A DNA stretch of 64,000 bases from Vibrio thalassae (lineage in GTDB: Bacteria > Pseudomonadota > Gammaproteobacteria > Enterobacterales > Vibrionaceae): positions 124,001-188,000 of the forward strand of contig NZ_OANU01000002.1 of NCBI RefSeq assembly GCF_900089835.1, written 5' to 3'. Positions 1 through 8,377 of the stretch are shown here, piece by piece. The first letter of the stretch is position 1. Each line of letters starts with the position of its first letter. The notes beneath the pieces are model-generated. The model was not told where the DNA came from, made no database searches, and saw only the letters and a list, made by a program, of their open reading frames with translations. A program made the translations under genes and the position numbers.

Positions 1-650
1 CACTCAGGACTACCGGCGGCAATACAGGCTCGCTGTGCATTATCCTTAAGTTCTTTGTCTCCCTTGGGGTCAATAATTATCACGGCTTCATTGCGCAAAA
101 TGGCCTGAGTGATCATCGCATCAAAGCATCGGGTTTTTCCGGCACCGGTCGTACCGACAATTAAGGTATGGCCTTCTGTGTGACCAACTGGCTGATACAC
201 ATCTTCTTCTTTGGGCTCGACACCATGAATCCAAGTCGAACCCATTTGGCTATTCTTTCGATAAGAGGCGTGCCCTTGGTTAAGCAAGGTTTGCTTATCC
301 CGCTTTAGGATTTCATAAGCGCGTTGGGCATGACGTTGATCCCACTCAAAGCCATACCCTAACCACAATTCATCAGGATGTTTTGCCATCACCTTTTGCA
401 AATGCGACAGCTCCATAAATGCCAATGGTTTGCCTTTTAGCCCCATCTGCAACTTATAAAGGCGATAAGCCTCAGGAAGGCGATACAACGCCATGCCCGA
501 GGAAATCCCTGTCATCCACCAAAATGGCTCAGGTGGTAACTCTGTCAGCATTTCTGCGGCAATTGCCCCAGTTGCTCCAACCAGCCAACCAGCTACTGCC
601 ATGGCTTCATAGTTCGTGCGCCAGGGCATCTCATATGCGTTTTCTTTCAT
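1..650 (-). CDS. traD: TraD conjugative coupling protein, N-terminal part (cut by window edge)
   Basis: This is a type IV coupling protein, an inner-membrane ATPase that delivers relaxase-bound DNA to the conjugation pore. The open frame starts at ATG 650 and runs off the left edge, so only about 216 residues are present. A hydrophobic segment lies near residues 18-35 (VAGWLVGATGAIAA). A Walker A motif (GTTGAGKT) is encoded near 170-150, followed by a Walker B-like segment (VIIIDPKGD). It sits 48 bp downstream of the traI stop on the same strand, the normal traI-traD arrangement of this ICE family. The C-terminal part cannot be assessed. Confidence 0.93.
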   Translation of the reverse strand, partial: MKENAYEMPWRTNYEAMAVAGWLVGATGAIAAEMLTELPPEPFWWMTGISSGMALYRLPEAYRLYKLQMGLKGKPLAFMELSHLQKVMAKHPDELWLGYGFEWDQRHAQRAYEILKRDKQTLLNQGHASYRKNSQMGSTWIHGVEPKEEDVYQPVGHTEGHTLIVGTTGAGKTRCFDAMITQAILRNEAVIIIDPKGDKELKDNAQRACIAAGSPE

Positions 651-698
651 TCATGCTCCGCAAAATAACCGTTTACAATCCGCTTAACTTCAAATGGA

Positions 699-2849
699 TT
701 AACGTTTAGCGTGAGCGGTAAACAGAACCGTTTCCCCCTCATCAAACTGGCATTGGTCACTGGCCGAGATCCCCCGAAGTAGCTGTCCGGCTGGAATGCC
801 ATGCGCATTGGCGACTTGGCGTAAGGTTTGTATCGTGACGCGAATACCATCGGCACTATGATCCACGTCTGGGTAATCGCCATCGGTCAGTAAGATGGGC
901 AAATCTTTCACAAAATTAACCATCTGTTGCCGCTGCGCGTGTTTGGGGTCTGTACTTGAGTTCGCATTGGGCGCAATCGGCTTTTGCTTTCGCTCCGTTC
1001 TTGTGGCGGGCTCTTTTGCTTGGGCATTGGTTGTCTCTGTTCGACTCGGACGCTGTGAAGCCTCTTCGTTCTGAATTGCTGCCGCCGGTTCTTCGTCTTG
1101 TTTGGAGATGTCTATCAGTGCAGTTAGCCCTTTAGAAATCGATACTTTCAGCAGCAACCCTTGCTCCTGAACGCCATCATTCGTAGTCACAATTCTGGCC
1201 TTACGTGTCGGGTTTGCAGGATCTAGTTCAAGCCAATCTAATTGACTGAGTTCAGCAAGCAGTTTTCGGGGAGCACACCAATGTCTTACGGCATCGGGAT
1301 AGCGGAGCAGTATCTGTTCATCAACCATAACCAACGCACTGCTGGCCTCTGGGAGCCACGCCAAAGATTCAGGCAGATTCAATGCTGCTTCGTTTTGCTG
1401 GCTTACGTTATTTGAGATAGCGCCATCATATGAATTGTTAGGCTTTTCACATCCATCTCTTGGATCGTTTTCTGCTGACTGGAGGTTATTAACATCGATT
1501 GAATGACGAAGTTCATCATCTTGTTCTAACGGTTTTGTCGATGGCGACTCAGCCGATTTGCTGTGTTCAATTGATGATGACGCTTCAGGCAAGCCTGGCT
1601 GCTCACTGGAGCGACTCTGTGGCTCTGCTTGTGTTTGCTGTTTTGCTTCCCACTCAGATTTGTTAAACAGTGTCACACCACTTGGTACATTCGAGCTGAA
1701 CAATAAATCGGCCTCAGATATATGCAGCATGGGTAGCCAGATTGGCTTGTCGTCTTTGATCAGCACTTCAGGGGCAAGGCTTTCATATCGCTCATTTGAG
1801 GCGGATTTAGTGGCCAATCCTCGCTCAATGAGGATGTCCGCAAGGGTATCGGGATCTCTTGGGATGCCAGGTATCTTGTCTTTGGCCAATAGCTCAATGA
1901 TGTCTTTAGCCGCGCTTTTCCAAACCAGGAAAAGATGGGTTGATTGATTCGATTTTCGTACCCAGACTCTGGCGTCTCGCTGATTGACCAGCCATTGCGA
2001 ACTGGCAAGTAATCGCCTCATAGCATCAAGTAGATAGCGTTCAACTGGGACACCAAGGGCGTTGTCGTCAACGGAAATTCGTTGAGCTTTCAGGTCTCGC
2101 TGGACACTGGTTTGGTCAGCTTCAATAACCAATTTAGACAGGACATGCTCGGGATCGGTATTGCCAATTGCTTCCAACATGGCTTGCAAAATCTCAGGGC
2201 CCGGCTGGGTTAACCAGGCGAGCAATTCAGGTGTCATCACCCGGTTTAACACCAGAATTGAAAATTGCTCGTGCCGCTTGCACCGTCCGTCGCGCCAGCG
2301 AATGAAATAGCGTTCAATACTGTTATTTGTGGTCCACTGGGATAAAGTTTCTAAAAATGGGTTCCACTGATAGCGTCCATCTTCGTCTGTAATGGACAGG
2401 TCTGAAACGGGCTTACCAATATCATGGAACAAACCGCCTAATGCCGCCGCAACACGCCACCTTGGTTCAAGCTCTTTTTTCTCAACCGGTGTGCCACTGG
2501 CAACAAAGATGATCCCTTCAGCAGCTTGTGCAGCCCAGAAAGCAACTTCCAACGAATGACGTAATAAACCACCAGCGCCACTGTGATGATGATGCTCAGA
2601 TGCTGGCAGCAAGTGAACATAGGACGCCAGATGATCAATGCAGGGCTGAATTAGCCTTTGAAAATCACGCTGGTTAAAGCCAAGTACTTGGCGCAGTTTG
2701 GCAATTAGCTCGTCTTGTGTGGACTGCAAATCCTCGGGTGACGCAGCTGGCAACCCCTTCAGGAATGGCGGATAGCGTGGAATGTCTGCATCCAGTTGCG
2801 ATGAAAGCTCTGGTAGTGCTTTGGTTTGAAAAAATAGTTTTTTGAACAT
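699..2849 (-). CDS. traI: TraI relaxase, MobH family
   Basis: This is the conjugative relaxase that nicks oriT and leads strand transfer. The protein has 716 residues, the usual length for SXT/R391 TraI. Near residues 85-100 is the histidine-rich segment HHHHSGAGGLLRHS, followed by a GLFHDIGKP HD motif, the metal-binding core of the TraI_2/MobH domain. A low-complexity Ser/Glu/Pro-rich linker covers about 410-500, and the C-terminal part carries a second conserved domain. The start at 2849 has a strong GGAGG Shine-Dalgarno sequence that lies inside a hairpin (2853-2881). TraI would act on the oriT region at 22800-23263 together with MobI. Confidence 0.95.
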   Translation of the reverse strand: MFKKLFFQTKALPELSSQLDADIPRYPPFLKGLPAASPEDLQSTQDELIAKLRQVLGFNQRDFQRLIQPCIDHLASYVHLLPASEHHHHSGAGGLLRHSLEVAFWAAQAAEGIIFVASGTPVEKKELEPRWRVAAALGGLFHDIGKPVSDLSITDEDGRYQWNPFLETLSQWTTNNSIERYFIRWRDGRCKRHEQFSILVLNRVMTPELLAWLTQPGPEILQAMLEAIGNTDPEHVLSKLVIEADQTSVQRDLKAQRISVDDNALGVPVERYLLDAMRRLLASSQWLVNQRDARVWVRKSNQSTHLFLVWKSAAKDIIELLAKDKIPGIPRDPDTLADILIERGLATKSASNERYESLAPEVLIKDDKPIWLPMLHISEADLLFSSNVPSGVTLFNKSEWEAKQQTQAEPQSRSSEQPGLPEASSSIEHSKSAESPSTKPLEQDDELRHSIDVNNLQSAENDPRDGCEKPNNSYDGAISNNVSQQNEAALNLPESLAWLPEASSALVMVDEQILLRYPDAVRHWCAPRKLLAELSQLDWLELDPANPTRKARIVTTNDGVQEQGLLLKVSISKGLTALIDISKQDEEPAAAIQNEEASQRPSRTETTNAQAKEPATRTERKQKPIAPNANSSTDPKHAQRQQMVNFVKDLPILLTDGDYPDVDHSADGIRVTIQTLRQVANAHGIPAGQLLRGISASDQCQFDEGETVLFTAHAKR

Positions 2850-2852
2850 AGT

Positions 2853-2881
2853 GAACCTCCGACACGATAGTGTGAAGGTTC
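2853..2881 (-). promoter_or_regulatory. Hairpin occluding the traI ribosome-binding site
   Basis: On the minus strand GAACCT (2881-2876) can pair with AGGTTC (2858-2853). An inner ACAC/GTGT stem with a TATC loop lies at 2873-2862. The traI Shine-Dalgarno GGAGG (2860-2856) is partly within the outer stem, 6 nt from the ATG. The pairing is seen in the sequence; that it lowers traI translation is inferred. Confidence 0.5.
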
Positions 2882-2965
2882 AATCTGGCGTTGCCGGTTG
2901 ATTAGACTAAAAAATCCGATATGTATTAACACATACGCCAAAAAATGCTGAGGGAGCTGATTAAG

Positions 2966-3679
2966 CTAAGGCGTATTTCTACTTGGCCTTTTAGTTTTTT
3001 TCCCAACTCTCCTTTTGGGTTTTTCAATCGGTGTAAAAGCTTCTTGTAGGTGATCGCGAAACCATCGGCGGCGCTCAACTTGACGAAACTCGTTCAAGAC
3101 AAACCGATAGTCACACGAGCCAAGACGATCACCACAACCACATGGACAAGGTAATTTATTTGCCTCACGCTTGCGCAAACCTAACGCTTTCAGTGCCCGT
3201 AGAACCGATGCTTTACCATTAACATTGAACAACTGAGAATAATCATCAATCAGGCCTTTCTCACCATGGTCCAGTTCGCCATAGGGAAAGTTGCCAAATT
3301 CAACCCTATGGGACACCGAATAAAGAAATCTGACAACAATCTTTTCGAAAAAGGTTGTCAATGACGAGTCGGCTTTCAAAATTGACTTAATTTTTAGGTC
3401 TGAGCCAAGACAAAATGATCCATCAGAGTAAGTATGGAAGTCCTGATTACGAGGAAAGTAACCAGCTGTATCAAACACCACTGGTAAAGCCCTAGGATAC
3501 TCACTTGGGCATACAATCCTTAGAGAAAATGTTCGCTCAATAAACCGACTTCCAGCTAGCTGTGCTTTTAACTGATACTCTCCCAGCAACTCAATCTTAT
3601 CTGCATGGACATCTACTAATCTAATGTTCGGATAGGCCGAGAGAAAAGCCTCTAGGCCCACAGCCTTCCAGTGCTTCAT
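2966..3679 (-). CDS. E2-like (ubiquitin-conjugating-fold) protein of short type II CBASS
   Basis: This 237-residue protein has the bacterial E2 signature: H82, G87 and C90 in FHTYSDGSFCLG, matching the H-x4-G-x2-C-L pattern in which the Cys is catalytic. A proline-rich stretch before it (SEYPRALPVVFD) also fits the UBC fold. A Cys cluster follows at about 177-190 (CPCGCGDRLGSC), probably a zinc site, and the tail is Lys/Arg-rich. It begins directly after the CD-NTase stop. In short type II CBASS a lone E2 without E1 or JAB partners is thought to modify or prime the CD-NTase; this role is inferred from the family. No E1/ThiF or JAB gene is present nearby. Confidence 0.85.
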   Translation of the reverse strand: MKHWKAVGLEAFLSAYPNIRLVDVHADKIELLGEYQLKAQLAGSRFIERTFSLRIVCPSEYPRALPVVFDTAGYFPRNQDFHTYSDGSFCLGSDLKIKSILKADSSLTTFFEKIVVRFLYSVSHRVEFGNFPYGELDHGEKGLIDDYSQLFNVNGKASVLRALKALGLRKREANKLPCPCGCGDRLGSCDYRFVLNEFRQVERRRWFRDHLQEAFTPIEKPKRRVGKKTKRPSRNTP

Positions 3680-4870
3680 CTATTGCTTAAACCATGGCTT
3701 TGGATCAGATGATTGAATTGCGAAAGTTGGTTTTGTTGTCACCGCAGGAATACCCAATAGACGTGCTACCGAACTTGAATCAAGCTTCAAATCCAAACCA
3801 TTTTGCGCCGCATTTACTATTCGTTGCGTATCATCACTTGAGCAAAGAGCACTAAAGTCAGCTCTAGCTTGATACAGCCATTTATAAAAGTTTTCTTGTA
3901 ATCGGTATTGAGCAGATTTTTCGTCATACCACTTGTCTGCAAAATCTTCGGCTGGGTTGACTGGGTTCGGAATCATTGGCGCTTGTGCAGAAATATGGTC
4001 ATCCATCTCGGAGAGCACCGTATTCAACGCTGAAGCCAAATCACTTTCACCTTTATACGATTTAGCCGCCAATGTAGTGATGATTACCGATATTGGCTTA
4101 CTATCCTCATTGTTTTTAAACATAGTGTCACGATGACGCTTCAATAATTGGATAACCTGCTGTAAGGGTGTCTTCCATTGATAATATGGCAGACTATCTA
4201 TACTGGCTTTAAATCGCATTTCACGTTCGTTTATCACTAACCGTGCCGTCTTCATGCGCGTTTCAAACCATCGAGCATATCCTTCAGGATTGCTGATACG
4301 CCAGTTTTCATTCACAACTGCATAAGTGGAATCTGTGTTGTCGGTAATCGAAACTGCAAGCTGAGACACGTTTTGAGCCAAGTTTTCATCAAACTTAGAG
4401 TTTTCGACCATCCGCTTTTTCAAAAGTCCTCTTCCTGTATCACTCTCTGGCACACACGGAACTATGTCCATGTGAAAGCTAAGACCATCGGCATACTCTA
4501 AGCGCCAACAGCGTTTCTTCTCGGCTAGCTCTTCCTTAATTCCTCTGGCGTTTCGATAAAGCTCTAATTCATGACCGACTAGGTGCTTTAGTTGCTTTTG
4601 AGTGATAGACGTTTTATCCAGGCCACGCCGAAGATTGCACCCCATGTCTAGGTCATACTGTTCTTCTGAATCGGGCCTAATCGCCGTACCTAAACGAAAG
4701 GACCCTTGAGAAAACACGTGGGGATCAAAATTCACGCATGTTGACTCTGGGCGATGTAACCAATCACCTAGATCCTTATAGCGTTTTTCAGCCTTTTCAT
4801 AAGCACTCTCTGGTAGCTCAATTTTTTCCAGAATTGTGTTTAGAACATCGTTACTTTTAGTATTACTCAT
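3680..4870 (-). CDS. CBASS CD-NTase (cGAS/DncV-like cyclic oligonucleotide synthase)
   Basis: This nucleotidyltransferase is expected to make a cyclic di- or trinucleotide alarm signal on phage infection. The 396-residue protein carries the GS motif (G56-S57 in GSFRLGTAIRP), the metal-binding pair D73-x-D75 (QYDLDMG) and the third acidic residue D135 (FHMDIVP), so the active site looks intact. The SMODS-type nucleotidyltransferase domain spans roughly 1-220. The start overlaps the end of the upstream HNH-SAVED gene by 8 bp and the stop abuts the E2 gene, so the three are translationally linked. The C-terminus is PKPWFKQ, which matters because E2-type CBASS acts on the CD-NTase C-terminus. The product nucleotide cannot be predicted safely. 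Confidence 0.92.
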   Translation of the reverse strand: MSNTKSNDVLNTILEKIELPESAYEKAEKRYKDLGDWLHRPESTCVNFDPHVFSQGSFRLGTAIRPDSEEQYDLDMGCNLRRGLDKTSITQKQLKHLVGHELELYRNARGIKEELAEKKRCWRLEYADGLSFHMDIVPCVPESDTGRGLLKKRMVENSKFDENLAQNVSQLAVSITDNTDSTYAVVNENWRISNPEGYARWFETRMKTARLVINEREMRFKASIDSLPYYQWKTPLQQVIQLLKRHRDTMFKNNEDSKPISVIITTLAAKSYKGESDLASALNTVLSEMDDHISAQAPMIPNPVNPAEDFADKWYDEKSAQYRLQENFYKWLYQARADFSALCSSDDTQRIVNAAQNGLDLKLDSSSVARLLGIPAVTTKPTFAIQSSDPKPWFKQ

Positions 4871-6017
4871 GAAGGTCTCCTCGAAGCTCGACTGCCACTA
4901 CAAATTGTTGTGTTTTTATGTCGTGGTCATAAATAAGCCATGGCATATCAGCCTTAGGCATTCTGGCCCGTCCTAATTCGACGGCACACGATACTGGCAT
5001 CACAGGAAATATTTGCAGTGGCGTGGCATCCCCGTGTGTATTTTTGATTTCAACAATCAGCTTTCTTATGCACTTTCTGAACAAAGAGAGCTGCTGCTTT
5101 GACTGCATGAAATCATTATGAGGCTGCTTGATAGTCACTTCCCAAATCGATGTATCTGGCCCTATAACCCGAGTAATTCGCTCATGCGACACATGGTCAC
5201 TCAAAGAAAGTACTAGGGCAGGCTTCCCCTCCATATTTTGAGGTCTGTTGATGATGTACTCAAAATCATCTGAACAGTCTTGCCAAAACCAGCCCTTAGG
5301 CTCTCGATGCAGCTGATAAGTCTCGACCTCAATTTTGTCGGTAAGCAAAGCGCCAAGTTTTATTAACAATGGCTGAGGAGCTAACGCGAACAATGAAAAA
5401 TGCTTACAAGAATCCTCTTCGATGATCGATGAAATTTTACTTTGAAAACGCTTCGTTAGGTGTTGCGACTCTGCTTGCCAATATTGTTCAGAGTGATCCT
5501 TCAGCTCTGATACCATGGATAGTGTCACTGGCTTTTCAGTTGCCGGATACCAATTCGGAAACATTGCCTCAACACAACCGTGATAATTAATCGGTGATCT
5601 TTCAGTTCCAATATTGGCACCATATAAAACAACATTTGATTTGCGATCAGGAGCAATGCCTGTGAGGATTTCTATACGTTGCTCATGCTGCATTTTCCAA
5701 CTAATCAAGAGATCGGCTGGATACCTGTCTTCGCTGCCTTTCTGGTCAATTTTTTTGTGACAGTCATAGCACATCAACATGAGGTTGCTGACGTCATTCA
5801 AGCTGGTTGGCTTGGTTTTAAAGAGTCCCCAACCACGAGGCCCATTCTCAGAAAATGCGTAAATATGAGCATTTTGAGAGACATTGACCGATTCCTGGGT
5901 CACCGCTGATTTGTATAACAATTTATTACACCCGCTAAACTGACAACGAGCAGCTGCGCGAGCCCAAAGCTCCCGCTCAACAGGACGCTTAATGTGCCTC
6001 GTGACTTCAACGACCAT
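4863..6017 (-). CDS. HNH-SAVED nuclease, CBASS effector (Cap5-like)
   Basis: This 384-residue effector has an N-terminal HNH nuclease and a C-terminal SAVED sensor. The HNH part shows C25-x4-C30, H51 in AHIYAF, and C83-x2-C86-H87 (CYDCHKKID). Residues from about 160 to the end match the expected size and position of a SAVED domain, which binds cyclic oligonucleotides. In known Cap5 proteins, ligand binding drives assembly and indiscriminate DNA cleavage. The order effector, CD-NTase, E2 and the 8-bp overlap with the CD-NTase gene support one defence operon. The SAVED assignment rests on architecture and context more than on a clear motif. Confidence 0.85.
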   Translation of the reverse strand: MVVEVTRHIKRPVERELWARAAARCQFSGCNKLLYKSAVTQESVNVSQNAHIYAFSENGPRGWGLFKTKPTSLNDVSNLMLMCYDCHKKIDQKGSEDRYPADLLISWKMQHEQRIEILTGIAPDRKSNVVLYGANIGTERSPINYHGCVEAMFPNWYPATEKPVTLSMVSELKDHSEQYWQAESQHLTKRFQSKISSIIEEDSCKHFSLFALAPQPLLIKLGALLTDKIEVETYQLHREPKGWFWQDCSDDFEYIINRPQNMEGKPALVLSLSDHVSHERITRVIGPDTSIWEVTIKQPHNDFMQSKQQLSLFRKCIRKLIVEIKNTHGDATPLQIFPVMPVSCAVELGRARMPKADMPWLIYDHDIKTQQFVVAVELRGDLHE

Positions 6018-6026
6018 TCAAAACTC

Positions 6027-6395
6027 CTATAGTTTGCCAATTAACGGAAGTGAGCGCGGTGTTGTCGCATCACAGAGCAAGTGACTGACATAAGCACATC
6101 CGGCTATTAGCCCCAGCCCGCGAAGACACTTATCACTTGCCTCTTCCGGTTGCCACTCATACAAATGTTTAAGACCAACACCTAGTGCAGTTAACACCAA
6201 TAGACTGTGGCAAAACTGGCGATGGTGAGGGTTACCCAAAGAGGGTTCCAGAATATCTGGAAGCTTGCCAAATAGAGAGCCAACCGTAATGGCAGTTACA
6301 GGATGGTGACTGACAGCTTGTTTTTTGTTGTCCGCTAGGGCAACGGTTAAACCAACCGCAGCCCCGACGACCAAATGGGTTTTACCATTAGCCAA
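6027..6395 (-). CDS. Small YdjM/DUF457-like membrane protein in the CBASS operon
   Basis: This 122-residue protein resembles the YdjM/DUF457 family of putative membrane-bound metal-dependent hydrolases. It has H7 in the opening GKTHLVVGAA segment, LPDILEP (D47), the HHRQFCHS block (H57, H58, H63) and HLLCD (H105, D109). Two or three hydrophobic helices are evident (8-20, 65-75, 93-108). It lies 9 bp upstream of the HNH-SAVED start and 1 bp downstream of the small gene at 6570. It is not one of the standard CBASS effectors known to me, so its part in defence is open. It could be an accessory effector, a regulator or a passenger. Confidence 0.6.
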   Translation of the reverse strand: MANGKTHLVVGAAVGLTVALADNKKQAVSHHPVTAITVGSLFGKLPDILEPSLGNPHHRQFCHSLLVLTALGVGLKHLYEWQPEEASDKCLRGLGLIAGCAYVSHLLCDATTPRSLPLIGKL

Positions 6396-6396
6396 A

Positions 6397-6570
6397 CTAT
6401 TTCTCCTTCCTGACGCCTTTAAAAGGCGTTTTGTCAGATGTCTTTACATCCATGAATCGACCAGTATCAGCATCTCGCTTTACCCAATGTCCGCTTGGCG
6501 TCTGAGTCTGAGATCTACCTTTAACGGCACCGTTTCTGTGTCCGTCACCTGATGGGGGATTTGTAGCCAT
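6397..6570 (-). CDS. Small conserved basic protein, first gene of the CBASS operon
   Basis: The start is placed at ATG 6570 because a perfect AGGAGG lies 6 nt before it; the longer frame from 6600 has no such site. The product is 57 residues, polar and rich in Lys, Arg, Gly and Thr, with a conserved-looking end DTGRFMDVK...FKGVRKEK. I do not know its function. The N-terminus is likely flexible (NPPSGDGHRNGAVKGRSQ). Because it heads the operon with the best ribosome-binding site in it, it should be made in excess over the later genes. A DNA-binding, inhibitor or modifier-substrate role could each be imagined; none is supported by a motif. Confidence 0.6.
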   Translation of the reverse strand: MATNPPSGDGHRNGAVKGRSQTQTPSGHWVKRDADTGRFMDVKTSDKTPFKGVRKEK

Positions 6571-6613
6571 AAAGCCTCCTATTCTGCTTAACTTAATCAC
6601 ATTTATCAGATAT

Positions 6614-6637
6614 TAATAAAAAAGATCCAAAGGATCT
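6614..6637 (-). terminator. Intrinsic terminator after the HATPase-STAS genes
   Basis: On the minus strand AGATCC-TTT-GGATCT (6637-6623) is followed by a run of T. It lies about 65 bp after the STAS stop and separates the restriction operon from the CBASS operon, so the latter needs its own promoter between about 6571 and 6613. Confidence 0.65.
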
Positions 6638-6699
6638 GATCAAATAATAAACTTCAATTCTGATTAACGCAAGCAGATTAACCAGAAAACCAAAAAAAA

Positions 6700-7251
6700 C
6701 TACACAATTGATCGGTAGACAAATTCCAGTCCACCTGACTCTGCCACTTCTTTTTGCCCTAACACAAGACCTGTAGCATGAAGCTTCTTTAATCGACCAC
6801 TGGCATTCTGTGCTGAAATGTCAAAGTGCTTAGATACATGTGACGAAGTCACTGTCTTTTTTGCAATAACAAAATCTAGAAGCTCTTTGACAGTCGCACT
6901 GAGTTTTACACCAAGCACTTCGTAACCGCTATCGCTCTTGACTAGAAGAGGTTGATCCTTGGCTGTAGCGCCATAAGACCAATTGTCCAGAAGGTCACGA
7001 CTCGGTACATTAAAAAGGTAAAAACCTTTTTCTCCTTTTAATGCTTTAGCCAACGAGATTATACTTTCACGAGGAAATGAAGCATCAGTGAATCGAATGC
7101 CTTCCAAGCTGATAGCAAAAATATCGCATGATGGGTGACCATCAACGATCTTTTTAATCTTCACATAGGCTTCACTACCTTCATCGTTACCAAAGGCATG
7201 GTCAGAACCTACGACTTCTGAAAGAAGAATTTTATGAGTTAACTGTTTCAT
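6700..7251 (-). CDS. STAS-like (DUF4325-type) protein with C-terminal wHTH
   Basis: The 183-residue protein has an N-terminal alpha/beta domain (about 1-105) resembling DUF4325/STAS-like proteins. It has alternating strands ([18 protein letters not shown]) and a helix with SIISLAKAL, as in anti-anti-sigma factors. Residues about 118-183 form a winged-helix-like DNA-binding or partner domain ([44 protein letters not shown]). It starts 22 bp after the HATPase stop, so it is surely its partner. By analogy with SpoIIAA/SpoIIAB the HATPase could phosphorylate or sequester it. The likely phospho-acceptor would be a Ser/Thr near residues 54-60. Function is unknown, and pairing with a restriction operon is notable. 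Confidence 0.65.
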   Translation of the reverse strand: MKQLTHKILLSEVVGSDHAFGNDEGSEAYVKIKKIVDGHPSCDIFAISLEGIRFTDASFPRESIISLAKALKGEKGFYLFNVPSRDLLDNWSYGATAKDQPLLVKSDSGYEVLGVKLSATVKELLDFVIAKKTVTSSHVSKHFDISAQNASGRLKKLHATGLVLGQKEVAESGGLEFVYRSIV

Positions 7252-7273
7252 CTGCTTAAGTTGACACTATTTA

Positions 7274-8359
7274 TCAGAAATTGTCAACATAGAAGTCAAA
7301 GCAGATATGGGTTCCTGTGATAGGGACCAACCCTCGATCTTCAGAAACATTGATAAGTTGACCCTTCGAGTATACCAAAGCCAATGAGAAAGTTAGCTGC
7401 CTAATTACAATGATAACTTTCTCTTTGCTAGCGTGCTCTCGACTACTCTTAAAGCCTAGCCCCCGGCCTTTACCAAAGCGACTAACCTCACCAGATGTAA
7501 ATGCTTTTTGAACGAGCGCAATGTCATTCTCAACAGTTTCCGCTGAAAACTGTGCGTACAACTTCGGATGTTCACTTTGTAATGTTGTTCTCAAGGTAGC
7601 GGCAATACCTAAACCAGAGTCGGATATGACTGTTTGAATATGCTTTGGTTTATTATACGGTCGATACACTTGCAGACCTGCTAGTCCAGGTATTTTGGAT
7701 TCACTGTGATCAGTAACGTTGCCTACAAGCTCTGAAAAAACAGTCTTAGCCGCTAAGAAATAGCTGGCTGAAGAATGCTCTACAAACCTGTCGCCCAAAC
7801 GAATTACAAGCTCTTTGTTTTGGGTTGGCTGTGCAATCTCTCCTAGTTCGACCAAGGTATCGCTATTATCCCGATAAGTTTTAGCAGCTGACATCGCGGG
7901 CCTTTCAGGGAAACAAGTTACACTTTGATTAAGATAATCAAAGAAGCCATTTCTGCTAAAAAAACTGTGTGTATTAGGACATGCTGTAGTATCTATCACC
8001 ACATCCTTCCCAATAGCAGTGAGCTGATTCGCGAGAGCAAGAAAACGGGCCAATGCTATCAGCAAAAACTTACAATCGATGCCGAATCTAAATGTTATCT
8101 TGTTTGCATCTTTTTGATACGCAAGCTTACCGATAGCACTCTCAAAGGCTTTCTCATCAATCCAACCTGTACCGAAATCAATTTCCACATGCTGAGCCCG
8201 TATCAAGCACCATTCATGATTTGAGTTTTTCACAAACATATCCTGGTTTTTGTGAAGAAACGAGTTCACTTGGGACTTATCCAGCCCTAGCTCCTTGGCA
8301 ATTTGACGTCCTTTCAGGCCTGGTGACCCATCTAATAACTCTGAGACTGCCTTCAGCAA
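7274..8359 (-). CDS. wHTH-STAS-like-HATPase (GHKL) protein
   Basis: The start is a TTG at 8359 with AGGAG spaced 7 nt before it; the nearby ATG at 8364 runs into a stop after three codons. Residues 1-50 form a winged helix (GLKGRQIAKELGLDKSQVNSFL). Residues about 55-150 form an alpha/beta STAS-like domain (LALANQLTAIGKDVVID, FFSRNGFFDYL). The C-terminus is a GHKL ATPase with N-box E210-LVGN214, G1 box DSGLGI (247-252), G2 box GKGRGLGF (296-303) and a final GTH motif (349-351). No His-kinase phospho-acceptor domain is present. It sits 18 bp after hsdR. It looks like a Ser/Thr-kinase or anti-sigma type switch, but the target is unknown. Confidence 0.7.
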   Translation of the reverse strand: MLKAVSELLDGSPGLKGRQIAKELGLDKSQVNSFLHKNQDMFVKNSNHEWCLIRAQHVEIDFGTGWIDEKAFESAIGKLAYQKDANKITFRFGIDCKFLLIALARFLALANQLTAIGKDVVIDTTACPNTHSFFSRNGFFDYLNQSVTCFPERPAMSAAKTYRDNSDTLVELGEIAQPTQNKELVIRLGDRFVEHSSASYFLAAKTVFSELVGNVTDHSESKIPGLAGLQVYRPYNKPKHIQTVISDSGLGIAATLRTTLQSEHPKLYAQFSAETVENDIALVQKAFTSGEVSRFGKGRGLGFKSSREHASKEKVIIVIRQLTFSLALVYSKGQLINVSEDRGLVPITGTHICFDFYVDNF

Positions 8360-8377
8360 ACCATCACTCCTTTCTAC

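Noticed and set aside
7274..8359. Classical sensor histidine kinase
   Set aside because: There is no H-box or dimerisation domain and no membrane segment. The domain before the ATPase looks STAS-like.
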